From Tenacibaculum skagerrakense (lineage in GTDB: Bacteria; Bacteroidota; Bacteroidia; Flavobacteriales; Flavobacteriaceae): a stretch of 64,000 bases of DNA. The notes beneath the pieces were generated by a model, which searched no databases, was not told where the DNA came from, and saw nothing but the letters and a program-made list of their open reading frames with translations. The position numbers and the translations under genes are program-made. The DNA is taken from positions 744,001-808,000 of the forward strand of contig NZ_SLXM01000001.1 in assembly GCF_004345825.1 (NCBI RefSeq). Direction: 5' to 3'. Numbering within the stretch: position 1 is the stretch's first letter; every line of letters begins with the position of its first letter. Below, in pieces: positions 1 through 7,340 of this stretch.

Positions 1-1034
1 AGCAAAAAAGTTATGTTTCAATTGAAGAAGCTAGAGAGAATAAACTTTTAATTGATTGGGAAACAACTGAAATAGTTAGGCCTAACTTTTTAGGAACTCA
101 AATTATTGAGGATTTAGACTTAACTGTTCTATTAGACTATATCGATTGGAGTCCGTTCTTCAGATCGTGGGATTTACATGGGAAATTCCCAGATATTTTG
201 AATGATGAAATTGTTGGCAACCAAGCTTCGGAATTATACGAGGACGCAAAAGTTTTGTTGAAAGAAGTGGTTGATAAGAAACTCTTAAAAGCCAAAGCTG
301 TTTTCGGATTGTTTGAAGCAAACTCAGTAGAAGATGATATTGAAGTGACTTTAAACGAAAGTCATGCTGAACTTGTTTCAGCATCTCATCCTGTTAATAA
401 GAAAAAAAAGGATAGCATCAGAAAATTTAAGTTCCTAACACTTCGCCAACAGCTTAAGAAAAAAGAAGGAGTTCCAAATATTGCATTGTCAGATTTCATT
501 GCGCCTAAAGAAAGTGATAAGCAAGATTATATCGGGTGTTTTTGTGTATCTGCAGGTTTTGGCACTGCTGAACTCGCTGCTGAATACGAGAAGAATAATG
601 ATGATTATAATTCAATCATGATCAAAGCGATTGCCGATCGTTTAGCAGAGGCTTTTGCAGAATACCTTCACAAAGAAGTAAGAACTAGCTACTGGGGATA
701 TGCAGCTGCTGAAAACTTATCTAATGAAGAGTTAATCAAAGAGAGTTACAAAGGAATTCGCCCTGCACCTGGTTATCCTGCTTGCCCAGATCATTTAGAG
801 AAAAATACAATTTGGGAGATTTTACAAGTAAAAGAGAATATTGGGGTTGAACTTACAGAGAGTTTAGCCATGTGGCCAGCAGCGAGTGTTTCTGGATATT
901 ATTTCGGAAATGCTGAAGCGAAATATTTTGGACTAGGAAAAATTAAAGAAGATCAATTAGAAGATTATACAATACGAAGAGGTATAAGTAATGATTTAGC
1001 TAAAAAATGGCTAAGTCCAATTATAGCAGATTAA
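1..1034 (+). CDS. metH: Cobalamin-dependent methionine synthase, C-terminal part (truncated by window edge)
   Basis: The open frame is already running at base 3 and ends at TAA 1032-1034. The visible part is the activation (AdoMet-binding) domain that reductively remethylates the cobalamin of MetH. Recognisable blocks are DYIDWSPFFRSWDLHGKFP near the start, then DYIGCF, NSIMIKAIADRLAEAFAEYL, SYWGYA, GIRPAPGYPACPDH and MWPAASVSGYYFG, in the order found in E. coli MetH. The internal ATG at 198 is not the start. Between DDIEV and TLRQQ the domain is longer than E. coli MetH; this segment contains a DNA repeat encoding SHAELVSASH (see repeat at 361-386). The next genes, an unknown 80-residue protein and metF, follow closely, so a methionine-synthesis operon is likely. 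Family assignment is very secure; catalytic domains lie outside the window. Confidence 0.96.
   Translation, partial: QKSYVSIEEARENKLLIDWETTEIVRPNFLGTQIIEDLDLTVLLDYIDWSPFFRSWDLHGKFPDILNDEIVGNQASELYEDAKVLLKEVVDKKLLKAKAVFGLFEANSVEDDIEVTLNESHAELVSASHPVNKKKKDSIRKFKFLTLRQQLKKKEGVPNIALSDFIAPKESDKQDYIGCFCVSAGFGTAELAAEYEKNNDDYNSIMIKAIADRLAEAFAEYLHKEVRTSYWGYAAAENLSNEELIKESYKGIRPAPGYPACPDHLEKNTIWEILQVKENIGVELTESLAMWPAASVSGYYFGNAEAKYFGLGKIKEDQLEDYTIRRGISNDLAKKWLSPIIAD
361..386. repeat. Interspersed hairpin repeat inside metH
   Basis: An 8-bp perfect inverted repeat, ATGCTGAA (364-371) and TTCAGCAT (377-384) around the loop CTTGT, lies within metH. It reads in frame as SHAELVSASH. From memory, GTCATGCTGAACTTG-type sequences are a widespread intergenic repeat in Flavobacteriia, where spurious proteins carry HAELVSAS. 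Here the repeat has been accepted inside an essential coding frame, in a loop that is shorter in E. coli MetH. Confidence 0.7.
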
Positions 1035-1040
1035 AAAGAT

Positions 1041-1283
1041 ATGAGTAAAAAATTTATAGAACTAAAACTAGGAAGTCATCAAATAGTACATGCGTTTGAT
1101 GAACAAAATAAGGAAATAATAGAAGAGGTTACTGTTGATCAATTCAGTAAAAAACTTGTAAATCTATCTAGAATAAAATCTGTTAGTGAAAAATATATTT
1201 TAACTGATTATGCTCATGGAAGATGGATTTATTGGGAATATGAAGGAGATTTTGAAACAATTAAAAAGCTAGTGCTTCAATAA
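1041..1283 (+). CDS. Small conserved-looking protein of unknown function (80 aa)
   Basis: An 80-residue ORF starts 6 bases after the metH stop and ends 12 bases before metF, on the same strand, so it is probably co-transcribed with both. The protein is soluble and charged, with no signal peptide or membrane segment. It has a mixed alpha/beta look, with a C-terminal aromatic stretch DYAHGRWIYWEYEGDF. I do not recognise the family. Its position inside a methionine/one-carbon operon might suggest a link to that pathway, but that is inference only. The reading frame is supported by tight spacing on both sides and ordinary codon use. Confidence 0.7.
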   Translation: MSKKFIELKLGSHQIVHAFDEQNKEIIEEVTVDQFSKKLVNLSRIKSVSEKYILTDYAHGRWIYWEYEGDFETIKKLVLQ

Positions 1284-1295
1284 ATATAAAGCAAC

Positions 1296-2252
1296 ATGAA
1301 AGTAACTGAACATATAGAACAATCCAAAGGAAAAACAAGATTTTCTTTTGAAATTCTACCGCCTTTAAAAGGTCAAAATATAGATTCGATTTTTAATAAT
1401 ATAGATCCTTTAATGGAATTTAACCCTCCGTTTATAGATGTAACTTATCATAGAGAAGAATACGTTTACAAAGAATTAGAAAACGGATTACTACAAAAAC
1501 AGGTTGTAAAAAAAAGACCAGGAACTGTTGGTATTTGCGCGGCTATTCAAAATAAATATAATGTAGATGCAATACCACATGTGTTGTGTGGAGGTTTTAC
1601 GAAAGAGGACACCGAAAACTTTTTAATCGATTTAGATTTTCTTGGGATTGATAATGTAATGGCATTAAGAGGAGATGCTGTGAAAAGTGAGATTTATTTT
1701 AAACCAGAAAGAGAAGGGCATCAATATGCTAGCGATTTAGTTGATCAAATAGAATGTTTAAATCAAGGGAAATATTTAGATGAAGAATTACAAAATACAT
1801 CTCCAACTGATTTTTGTGTAGGAGTTGCAGGCTATCCTGAGAAACATATGGAAGCTCCAAGCTTAGATTCGGATATTCATTTTTTGAAGAAAAAAATTAA
1901 AAAAGGAGCCGATTATATCGTAACGCAAATGTTTTTCGATAATCAAAAGTATTTTGAATTTGTCGATAAATGTAGAGCAGAAGGAATTACAGTTCCTATT
2001 ATTCCAGGATTGAAACCGATTTCAACAAAAAAGCAGTTGAATTTAATTCCGCATCGTTTTAAAGTAGATTTACCCGACGAATTAATCATGGCAGTAGTTA
2101 AGTGTAAAGATAATAAGCAAGTTAGGGAAGTCGGAATAGAGTGGTGTATAAATCAAAGTAAGGAGCTGATTTCTAAAGGTGTTCCTTTTTTACATTACTA
2201 TTCAATGGGGAAATCTGATAACATCAAAGCTATAGCAAGTGAAATATTTTAG
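1296..2252 (+). CDS. metF: Methylenetetrahydrofolate reductase
   Basis: A 318-residue cytoplasmic flavoenzyme that reduces 5,10-methylene-THF to 5-methyl-THF, the methyl donor used by MetH just upstream. The TIM-barrel family signatures are clear: FSFEILPPLKG near the N-terminus, DVTYHRE around residue 50, the ALRGD block, and ADYIVTQMFFDN in the C-terminal half. Length is slightly above E. coli MetF (296). ATG 1296 is favoured because it gives the usual short lead-in before the FSFEILPP block. It is the last gene of the metH-metF group; the next gene is 82 bases away. Confident assignment. Confidence 0.96.
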   Translation: MKVTEHIEQSKGKTRFSFEILPPLKGQNIDSIFNNIDPLMEFNPPFIDVTYHREEYVYKELENGLLQKQVVKKRPGTVGICAAIQNKYNVDAIPHVLCGGFTKEDTENFLIDLDFLGIDNVMALRGDAVKSEIYFKPEREGHQYASDLVDQIECLNQGKYLDEELQNTSPTDFCVGVAGYPEKHMEAPSLDSDIHFLKKKIKKGADYIVTQMFFDNQKYFEFVDKCRAEGITVPIIPGLKPISTKKQLNLIPHRFKVDLPDELIMAVVKCKDNKQVREVGIEWCINQSKELISKGVPFLHYYSMGKSDNIKAIASEIF

Positions 2253-2334
2253 GTAAAAGAATGTTGTTTGTAACAATTTTGAATGAGGAAGTACTAATCT
2301 ATAAAGATTAACAATAACCTTAAGCAAAATTAAA

Positions 2335-4635
2335 ATGAAAACAAACAACAAACTATTAGCGATGTTATTTTTTGTAGTTAGTGTTTCTATAACAAATGCC
2401 CAGAAAATCGTGGGGAGTTGGAAGGGAACATTAAAAGTACAAGGAATGGAAATGCCATTAATATTTAATATTTCCGAAAAAGATGGGGCTTTCGCATCAA
2501 CAATGGATAGTCCTTCGCAAGGAGCAACGGACATTTCAATGGATGTTACGACTTTTAAAAACAATATATTAACTATTGAGTTTAAAAAAGCAGGGATCAC
2601 CTATTCAGGAGAATTAAGTGATAATTCAATCAAAGGAACTTTTAAACAAGGAGGAATGGAAATTCCATTAGTATTAAACAAAACAGAAAAGACAGTGCCG
2701 GGTAATCCTGAGTTAGTTTCTTCTGAAGATGAATTAAAGAAACTTTCTAGTTTAGAAAAAGGTAACTATAAATATTCGGTTGAAGATTATTTTGCAAACC
2801 CTAAAGGAGTATCGTTTCGTTTCTCTCCAGATGGTAACTATCTATCATATAAAGAAAGTGATGATAATGGAAAGCAACATGTATATGTAAAGAATATTCA
2901 AACAGGAGAGGCTAAGCGAGTTATTGAGCAAAAGAAAGAATTGATACGTGGATATGGTTGGCTAAATTCAAATCGTTTGTACTATACGATGGATAAAGGA
3001 GGAAATGAAAATTATCATATTTATGCTGTAAATTTAGATGGAAGCAACGATAAAGATTTAACACCTTTTGAAGGAGTGAGAGCAAATTTTGAGTCGTTAT
3101 TAAAAGAAGATAAAGATCATATTATTGTCCAGTTAAATAAGAATAATCCTCAAATTTTTGAACCATACAAATTAAATGTTGTTACTGGTGAAATTAAACA
3201 GTTATTTGAGAATAAAGACGCAAGTAACCCAATTGCAGGTTATCAATTCGATAAAGATGGAAACTTAAAAGGATATGCAAAACTGAAGGATGGTGTTAAT
3301 ATGAATTTGTATTATGAAGATGGAAATGGAGGATACAAATTATCAAGAGAATTAAGCTGGAAAGATAGTTTTAGTATTCTGTCTTTTGATTATTCGACAG
3401 ATTATCCGCATGATGCTTATGTGTTAAGTAATTTAGAAACAGATAAAGCAGAAATCATATTGTATGATCTTAAGAAAAAGAAAACAATCAAGAAGATTTT
3501 TTCTAATGATAAATATGATGTAGGTGGTATAGGATTATCTAAAAAGAACAATTATACTATAGATTATTTAACGTACGAAGGAGAGAAAAATATTCTAATT
3601 CCTGTAAGTAAAACATACAAGAAGTTAGATAAGGCGGTAAAGGAAAAGTTCCCAGGAATGCAGTATTATGTTACAGGTAAAACAGATGATGAAACTAAAT
3701 TTATGTTATACATTACAAGTGATAAGTTATATGGTATTTACTATGTGTATGATTTAAAGAAAAATGAATTAAAAGAAATATATAATACGATGCCGCAGCT
3801 TCGCCCTGAAGATATGGCGGAAATGAGACCAATTACATTTAAAAGTAGAGATGGTGTAACAATTCACGGCTATATTACTTTACCAAAAGAAGCTTTAAAT
3901 GGAGAAAAAGTACCTGTAATTGTAAATCCACATGGTGGTCCTCAAGGAATTAGAGACTCTTGGGGTTTCAATCCAGAAGCACAATTATTTGCAAGCAGAG
4001 GATATGCTACATTACAAGTGAATTTCAGAATTTCTGGAGGTTACGGCCGTAAATTTTTAGAGTCTGGATTTAAAGAAATAGGAAGAAAAGCAATGGATGA
4101 TGTAGAAGATGGATTAAAATATGTTGTAGACAAAGGTTGGGTTGATGGAGATAAAGCTGCAATTTATGGAGGAAGTCACGGAGGTTATGCTGTATTAAGA
4201 GGCTTAACTAAAACTCCAGATTTATATGCGTGTGGTGTTGATTATGTAGGAGTATCAAATTTATTCACTTTTATGAAAACAATTCCGCCGTATTGGAAAC
4301 CTTATTTAAAAATTATCAAAGAGATTTGGTACGATGAGGATATAGCGGAAGAGAAAGAAATCATGAATGAAGTCTCACCAGTATTTCATATTGATAAAAT
4401 CAATAAACCATTATTTGTTGTTCAAGGAGCAAACGACCCAAGAGTGAATATCGATGAGTCTGATCAAATTGTAGAAGGATTAAGAGCTAAAGGTGTTGAT
4501 GTTCCTTACATGGTAAGATATGATGAAGGTCATGGTTTTGGTAAAGAAGAGAATAGAATTGCATTGTATAAATCTATGATGGGATTCTATGCGAAACATT
4601 TAAAAGGAAAAACAAAAGAACCGATAAAGCATTAA
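2335..4635 (+). CDS. Secreted S9-family prolyl oligopeptidase-like peptidase with N-terminal barrel-like domain
   Basis: This 766-residue protein has a signal peptide (residues 1-22, ending TNAQ). A domain of about 95 residues follows, beginning IVGSWKGTLKVQG, with the look of a small beta-barrel. Residues ~130-500 form a beta-propeller-type region, and residues ~520-766 an alpha/beta-hydrolase catalytic domain. The nucleophile is Ser614 in GGSHGGYA; likely partners are Asp701 (GANDPR) and His733 (DEGHGFG). NPHGGP forms the oxyanion region. It probably trims peptides in the periplasm or outside the cell. It stands alone between metF and a strong terminator. Family level is sure; substrate specificity cannot be read from sequence. 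Confidence 0.92.
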   Translation: MKTNNKLLAMLFFVVSVSITNAQKIVGSWKGTLKVQGMEMPLIFNISEKDGAFASTMDSPSQGATDISMDVTTFKNNILTIEFKKAGITYSGELSDNSIKGTFKQGGMEIPLVLNKTEKTVPGNPELVSSEDELKKLSSLEKGNYKYSVEDYFANPKGVSFRFSPDGNYLSYKESDDNGKQHVYVKNIQTGEAKRVIEQKKELIRGYGWLNSNRLYYTMDKGGNENYHIYAVNLDGSNDKDLTPFEGVRANFESLLKEDKDHIIVQLNKNNPQIFEPYKLNVVTGEIKQLFENKDASNPIAGYQFDKDGNLKGYAKLKDGVNMNLYYEDGNGGYKLSRELSWKDSFSILSFDYSTDYPHDAYVLSNLETDKAEIILYDLKKKKTIKKIFSNDKYDVGGIGLSKKNNYTIDYLTYEGEKNILIPVSKTYKKLDKAVKEKFPGMQYYVTGKTDDETKFMLYITSDKLYGIYYVYDLKKNELKEIYNTMPQLRPEDMAEMRPITFKSRDGVTIHGYITLPKEALNGEKVPVIVNPHGGPQGIRDSWGFNPEAQLFASRGYATLQVNFRISGGYGRKFLESGFKEIGRKAMDDVEDGLKYVVDKGWVDGDKAAIYGGSHGGYAVLRGLTKTPDLYACGVDYVGVSNLFTFMKTIPPYWKPYLKIIKEIWYDEDIAEEKEIMNEVSPVFHIDKINKPLFVVQGANDPRVNIDESDQIVEGLRAKGVDVPYMVRYDEGHGFGKEENRIALYKSMMGFYAKHLKGKTKEPIKH

Positions 4636-4662
4636 TCGATATTTGTAAAATCTAATATATAG

Positions 4663-4693
4663 AAACCGAGATCTTAAGTCTCGGTTTTTTTTT
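4663..4693 (+). terminator. Rho-independent terminator after the S9 peptidase
   Basis: A perfect 9-bp stem, AAACCGAGA (4663-4671) and TCTCGGTTT (4679-4687), is followed by a run of T to 4693. It lies 28 bases after the S9 peptidase stop. Confidence 0.9.
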
Positions 4694-4750
4694 ATTTAAA
4701 ATAATCAAAAGTGATAAAGATTAATCTTTCGCTTTAAGTATTAAAATTAA

Positions 4751-4815
4751 AAAAGCCCTGAAAAATCAGGGCTTTTAAGTGGTACCTCCAGCCCCGAAGC
4801 TTCTGGGGAACCAGG
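4751..4815 (-). repeat. Damaged second copy of tRNA-Phe 3' end plus its terminator
   Basis: Read on the minus strand, this stretch starts directly after the stop codon of the GIY-YIG gene. It holds CCTGGTTC, a 15-base replacement containing a small hairpin (CCCAGAAGCTTCGGGG), then CTGGAGGTACCA and a terminator hairpin with arms AAAAGCCCTGA and TCAGGGCTTTT. The intact tRNA-Phe at 5140-5212 and its terminator have the same pieces in the same order. The terminator copies differ at one base of 26. It is therefore a partial duplication of the tRNA T-arm/acceptor end and terminator, flanking the GIY-YIG gene. Confidence 0.85.
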
Positions 4816-5094
4816 TTATCTTTTTTCTATGATATTATCTAGAATTCTAGTGTTATTAATTACTTTTTCGATAAACTTTTTACTTTTCATTTTTTTAATA
4901 AATTTCTCAAGATAAAGAGCTTCGTCCTTACTATATTCCATTTGAAGTTTATATTCCCAATCAAATGCAGCTTTGGTATAAGCTTTTGAATAACAATGTT
5001 GGTTGTGCTTTTCGATTCTTGATTTTAAATCATGAGTTACTCCAACATAATATTTATTAAGTGTTTTACTGTAAATAATATATAAGAAATACAT
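4816..5094 (-). CDS. Small GIY-YIG nuclease family protein (92 aa)
   Basis: A single-domain GIY-YIG protein. The two motifs are present in modified form: LYIIYS (GIY position) and YYVGVT (YIG position, 11 residues later). An Arg in the following helix (DLKSRIEKHN) and a downstream Glu in YLEKFIKKMKS match the catalytic layout of UvrC-N/YhbQ-like domains. Its cellular role is unknown; homologues are often multicopy in flavobacteria. It lies 13 bases after the T-tract of tRNA-Phe's terminator on the same strand, and its stop codon abuts a partial copy of the tRNA 3' end. That suggests the gene arrived or was copied together with the tRNA end. Domain call is firm; biological role is not. Confidence 0.88.
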   Translation of the reverse strand: MYFLYIIYSKTLNKYYVGVTHDLKSRIEKHNQHCYSKAYTKAAFDWEYKLQMEYSKDEALYLEKFIKKMKSKKFIEKVINNTRILDNIIEKR

Positions 5095-5103
5095 ATTTTG
5101 AAA

Positions 5104-5135
5104 AATAAAAAAAGCCCTGAATAATCAGGGCTTTT
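5104..5135 (-). terminator. Terminator of tRNA-Phe
   Basis: On the minus strand the arms AAAAGCCCTGA and TCAGGGCTTTT enclose TTAT and run into a T-rich tract. It starts 4 bases after the tRNA 3' end, and a near-identical copy lies at 4751-4776. Confidence 0.85.
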
Positions 5136-5139
5136 AAAG

Positions 5140-5212
5140 TGGTACCTCCAGGAATCGAACCAGGGACACAAGGATTTTCAGTCCTTTGCTCTACCAACTG
5201 AGCTAAGGTACC
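5140..5212 (-). tRNA. tRNA-Phe (GAA)
   Basis: A 73-base tRNA on the minus strand. The acceptor stem pairs GGTACCT with AGGTACC, with discriminator A. The D arm reads AGCTCAGTTGGTAGAGC, the anticodon stem AAGGA/TCCTT holds the loop CTGAAAA (anticodon GAA), and the T arm contains GGTTCGATTCC. CCA is not encoded, since the sequence continues CTTT, so it must be added enzymatically. A full consensus promoter lies upstream and a terminator just downstream. Confidence 0.97.
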
Positions 5213-5228
5213 AGCGCGTTAGCGGATG

Positions 5229-5261
5229 CAAATATAACACAGTTTTTTTAATACAACCAAA
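5229..5261 (-). promoter_or_regulatory. Bacteroidota-type promoter of tRNA-Phe
   Basis: On the minus strand a -33 TTTG (5258-5261) and a -7 TATATTTG (5229-5236) are separated by 21 bases. This matches the Bacteroidota consensus TTTG / TAnnTTTG with a 17-23 base spacer. Transcription would begin a few bases before the mature tRNA 5' end at 5212. Confidence 0.75.
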
Positions 5262-5283
5262 AAAAAATGTAAAAAATCTATTA

Positions 5284-5291
5284 TAAATTTG
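5284..5291 (+). promoter_or_regulatory. Probable -7 element of the coaX operon
   Basis: TAAATTTG matches TAnnTTTG exactly and lies 21 bases before the coaX ATG. No clear -33 TTTG is seen at the normal distance, so this is a partial match. Confidence 0.5.
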
Positions 5292-5312
5292 CTTCCCTCG
5301 TAATACAGAACA

Positions 5313-6041
5313 ATGGAACTAATAATTGATGTAGGTAATACCAGAGTGAAAGCTGCTGTTTTTGAAAAAGATAGCTTAAAAGAGTTGGTGGTTTTTCAAA
5401 AAGAAAAAATAATTTCTGAAGTAAAAAAAATTATTAAAAAACATAAAATTTCTAGCGGAATAATTTCTGCAGTAGCAACTTTATCTGAAGATAAGCTTAC
5501 TAAATTGCATGAAATTTTAAGTTTAATTGAATTAAATCATAGCACAAAAGTGCCTTTCGAAAATAAATACAAAACACCAAATACATTAGGTGTAGATAGA
5601 ATTGCTTTGGCGGCATATGCGGCTGTAAACTATTCTGACACTAATGTGTTATTAATAGATGCAGGAACTTGTATCACATTTGATTTTGTGAATAAGAAAG
5701 CATATTTAGGAGGAGCTATATCTCCAGGATTAGAGATGCGATATAAATCATTAAATAATTACACTTCAAAATTACCGTTATTAAAATCACAAGAGCCAGA
5801 GAATTTTATTGGAGATAGTACTAATAGCTGTATTCATTCGGGTGTTGTAAACGGAATTGTTAATGAAATAGATGGGGTAATCAATCAGTATAAAAGTAAA
5901 TATCAAGATTTAACAGTTGTTTTAACAGGAGGTGATACGAATTTTTTGGCTAAACAATTAAAAAATCACATATTTGCCAATCCAAATTTGGTTTTGGAGG
6001 GATTACACAAAATTTTGATTTATAATAGAGCGGATGATTAA
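5313..6041 (+). CDS. coaX: Type III pantothenate kinase
   Basis: A 242-residue cytoplasmic kinase for the first step of CoA synthesis (pantothenate to 4'-phosphopantothenate). It has the ASKHA fold. DVGNTRVK at residue 6 is the phosphate-1 loop, PNTLGVDRIALAAYA carries the pantothenate-site block, LLIDAGTCITFDFV the second phosphate loop, and GGAISPGLEMR follows. Type III enzymes need a monovalent cation and resist CoA feedback; that is family knowledge. Its last 8 bases overlap the following outer-membrane protein gene, so it heads a run of envelope genes reaching the CorC-type gene. This order is familiar from other flavobacteria. Confidence 0.95.
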   Translation: MELIIDVGNTRVKAAVFEKDSLKELVVFQKEKIISEVKKIIKKHKISSGIISAVATLSEDKLTKLHEILSLIELNHSTKVPFENKYKTPNTLGVDRIALAAYAAVNYSDTNVLLIDAGTCITFDFVNKKAYLGGAISPGLEMRYKSLNNYTSKLPLLKSQEPENFIGDSTNSCIHSGVVNGIVNEIDGVINQYKSKYQDLTVVLTGGDTNFLAKQLKNHIFANPNLVLEGLHKILIYNRADD

Positions 6042-7326
6042 GAGAATTCTTATTGTAGTTTTAGTAACAATATCAGCGTCTTTAGTAGCGCAAAGGAATA
6101 GTTCTTCACCTTATTCTTTTTTTGGTATCGGAGAAGATGTTAGTAGAACTACAGTTGAACAAGCCTCAATGGGAGGGATTGGTGTTGCATTAAAGGATGT
6201 TAATCACTTAAATTTTATTAACCCAGCAGCAAATGCAGATCTTAGATTCGCTACCTACGCGTTAGGAGGAGAAGTTTCATTATTGAATATTTCGAATGGT
6301 ACTTCTGAAGATTCAGGGAATACTACAAGTTTAAGGTACATTGCTTTAGGGTTTCCTATAGGAAAGAATGCAGGTTTTACAACAGGTTTACAACCAGTTT
6401 CTAATGTTGGATATGCATTACTAAATAGTACTAACGATACTAATGGAGATTTTTTAGAAGCTACGAGGTTTTCAGGAAACGGAGGTACTTCTAGGTTGTT
6501 TGGTGCTTTTGGTATTAATGTACTTAAAGATTTAGCTGTTGGTTTTGAAGCAGCATTTATTTTCGGAACAATTAATAACTCAATATCAAATCAAAGAGCT
6601 AATGTTAGTTTATTGACACGATATGAGAAAGATACTAGAGTTCGAGGAGGTCAATTTAAGCTAGGCGCACAGTACAAGAGAAAGCTTAATAATAATCTCG
6701 ATCTAAATGTTGGTTTGGCACTACAATTAGAAAGTGATTTGAGTGTTACAGGTTCTGAAATTCTATATTCATACAATTTTTCAGCTTTTTCAGGTTTAGA
6801 AGAACCAAGAGATACATTGTATAACCGTAGTGTAAATGGGAAATTAATAAATCCTGTTAAAACTATTATGGGAATAGGTATAGGAAAGGAAAATAAATGG
6901 TATGCAGGTATTGATTATGAATTTCAAGATGCTTTTGTAAATGAAGGTAACTTGGTTCAAGGATCAACATATAAATTTGAATCATCTAACAGATTATCCT
7001 TAGGAGGATATTATATTCCAAAAATAAATTCTATATCAAGTTACTGGGATAGAATCACTTATAGAGGAGGATTGCGTTTTCAGAAAACAGGTTTACTTGT
7101 TGACGGAACAAATTCTGGAACAAATTTTACCTCAATTGACGATTTTGGCATAAATCTTGGTTTTGGTTTACCAATGCCAAGACAATTATCTAGTTTGAAT
7201 CTAGGGTTTGAGTACGGACAGAAAGGTACAACCAACGATAATTTAATAAAGGAAAGCTACTTTAATGTAAGATTAAGCTTATCTTTGAACAGCACAAACT
7301 GGTTTAAGAAAAGGCAGATAGACTAA
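6034..7326 (+). CDS. Outer-membrane beta-barrel protein, FadL/PorV-like
   Basis: A 430-residue exported protein with a signal peptide (about residues 1-19, ending SLVAQ). The N-terminal YSFFGIGEDVSRTTVEQASMGGIGVALKD resembles the hatch segment of FadL-type barrels. Repeated amphipathic beta strands rich in aromatic and Gly residues follow, ending near LSLSLNSTNWF. It probably sits in the outer membrane, possibly in uptake of hydrophobic compounds or as a structural barrel. The start overlaps coaX by 8 bases, which means translational coupling. Exact function unknown; barrel location is well supported. Confidence 0.8.
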   Translation: MIKRILIVVLVTISASLVAQRNSSSPYSFFGIGEDVSRTTVEQASMGGIGVALKDVNHLNFINPAANADLRFATYALGGEVSLLNISNGTSEDSGNTTSLRYIALGFPIGKNAGFTTGLQPVSNVGYALLNSTNDTNGDFLEATRFSGNGGTSRLFGAFGINVLKDLAVGFEAAFIFGTINNSISNQRANVSLLTRYEKDTRVRGGQFKLGAQYKRKLNNNLDLNVGLALQLESDLSVTGSEILYSYNFSAFSGLEEPRDTLYNRSVNGKLINPVKTIMGIGIGKENKWYAGIDYEFQDAFVNEGNLVQGSTYKFESSNRLSLGGYYIPKINSISSYWDRITYRGGLRFQKTGLLVDGTNSGTNFTSIDDFGINLGFGLPMPRQLSSLNLGFEYGQKGTTNDNLIKESYFNVRLSLSLNSTNWFKKRQID

Positions 7327-7340
7327 TAAAAACTGAAATA

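Noticed and set aside
160-384. Minus-strand ORF of 74 codons inside metH
   Set aside because: It is antisense to a clear MetH coding frame and has no promoter, domain or signal.
4751-5135. Two similar palindromic repeats as a CRISPR or insertion-sequence end
   Set aside because: They are the tRNA-Phe terminator and its copy; there are no regular spacers and no transposase.
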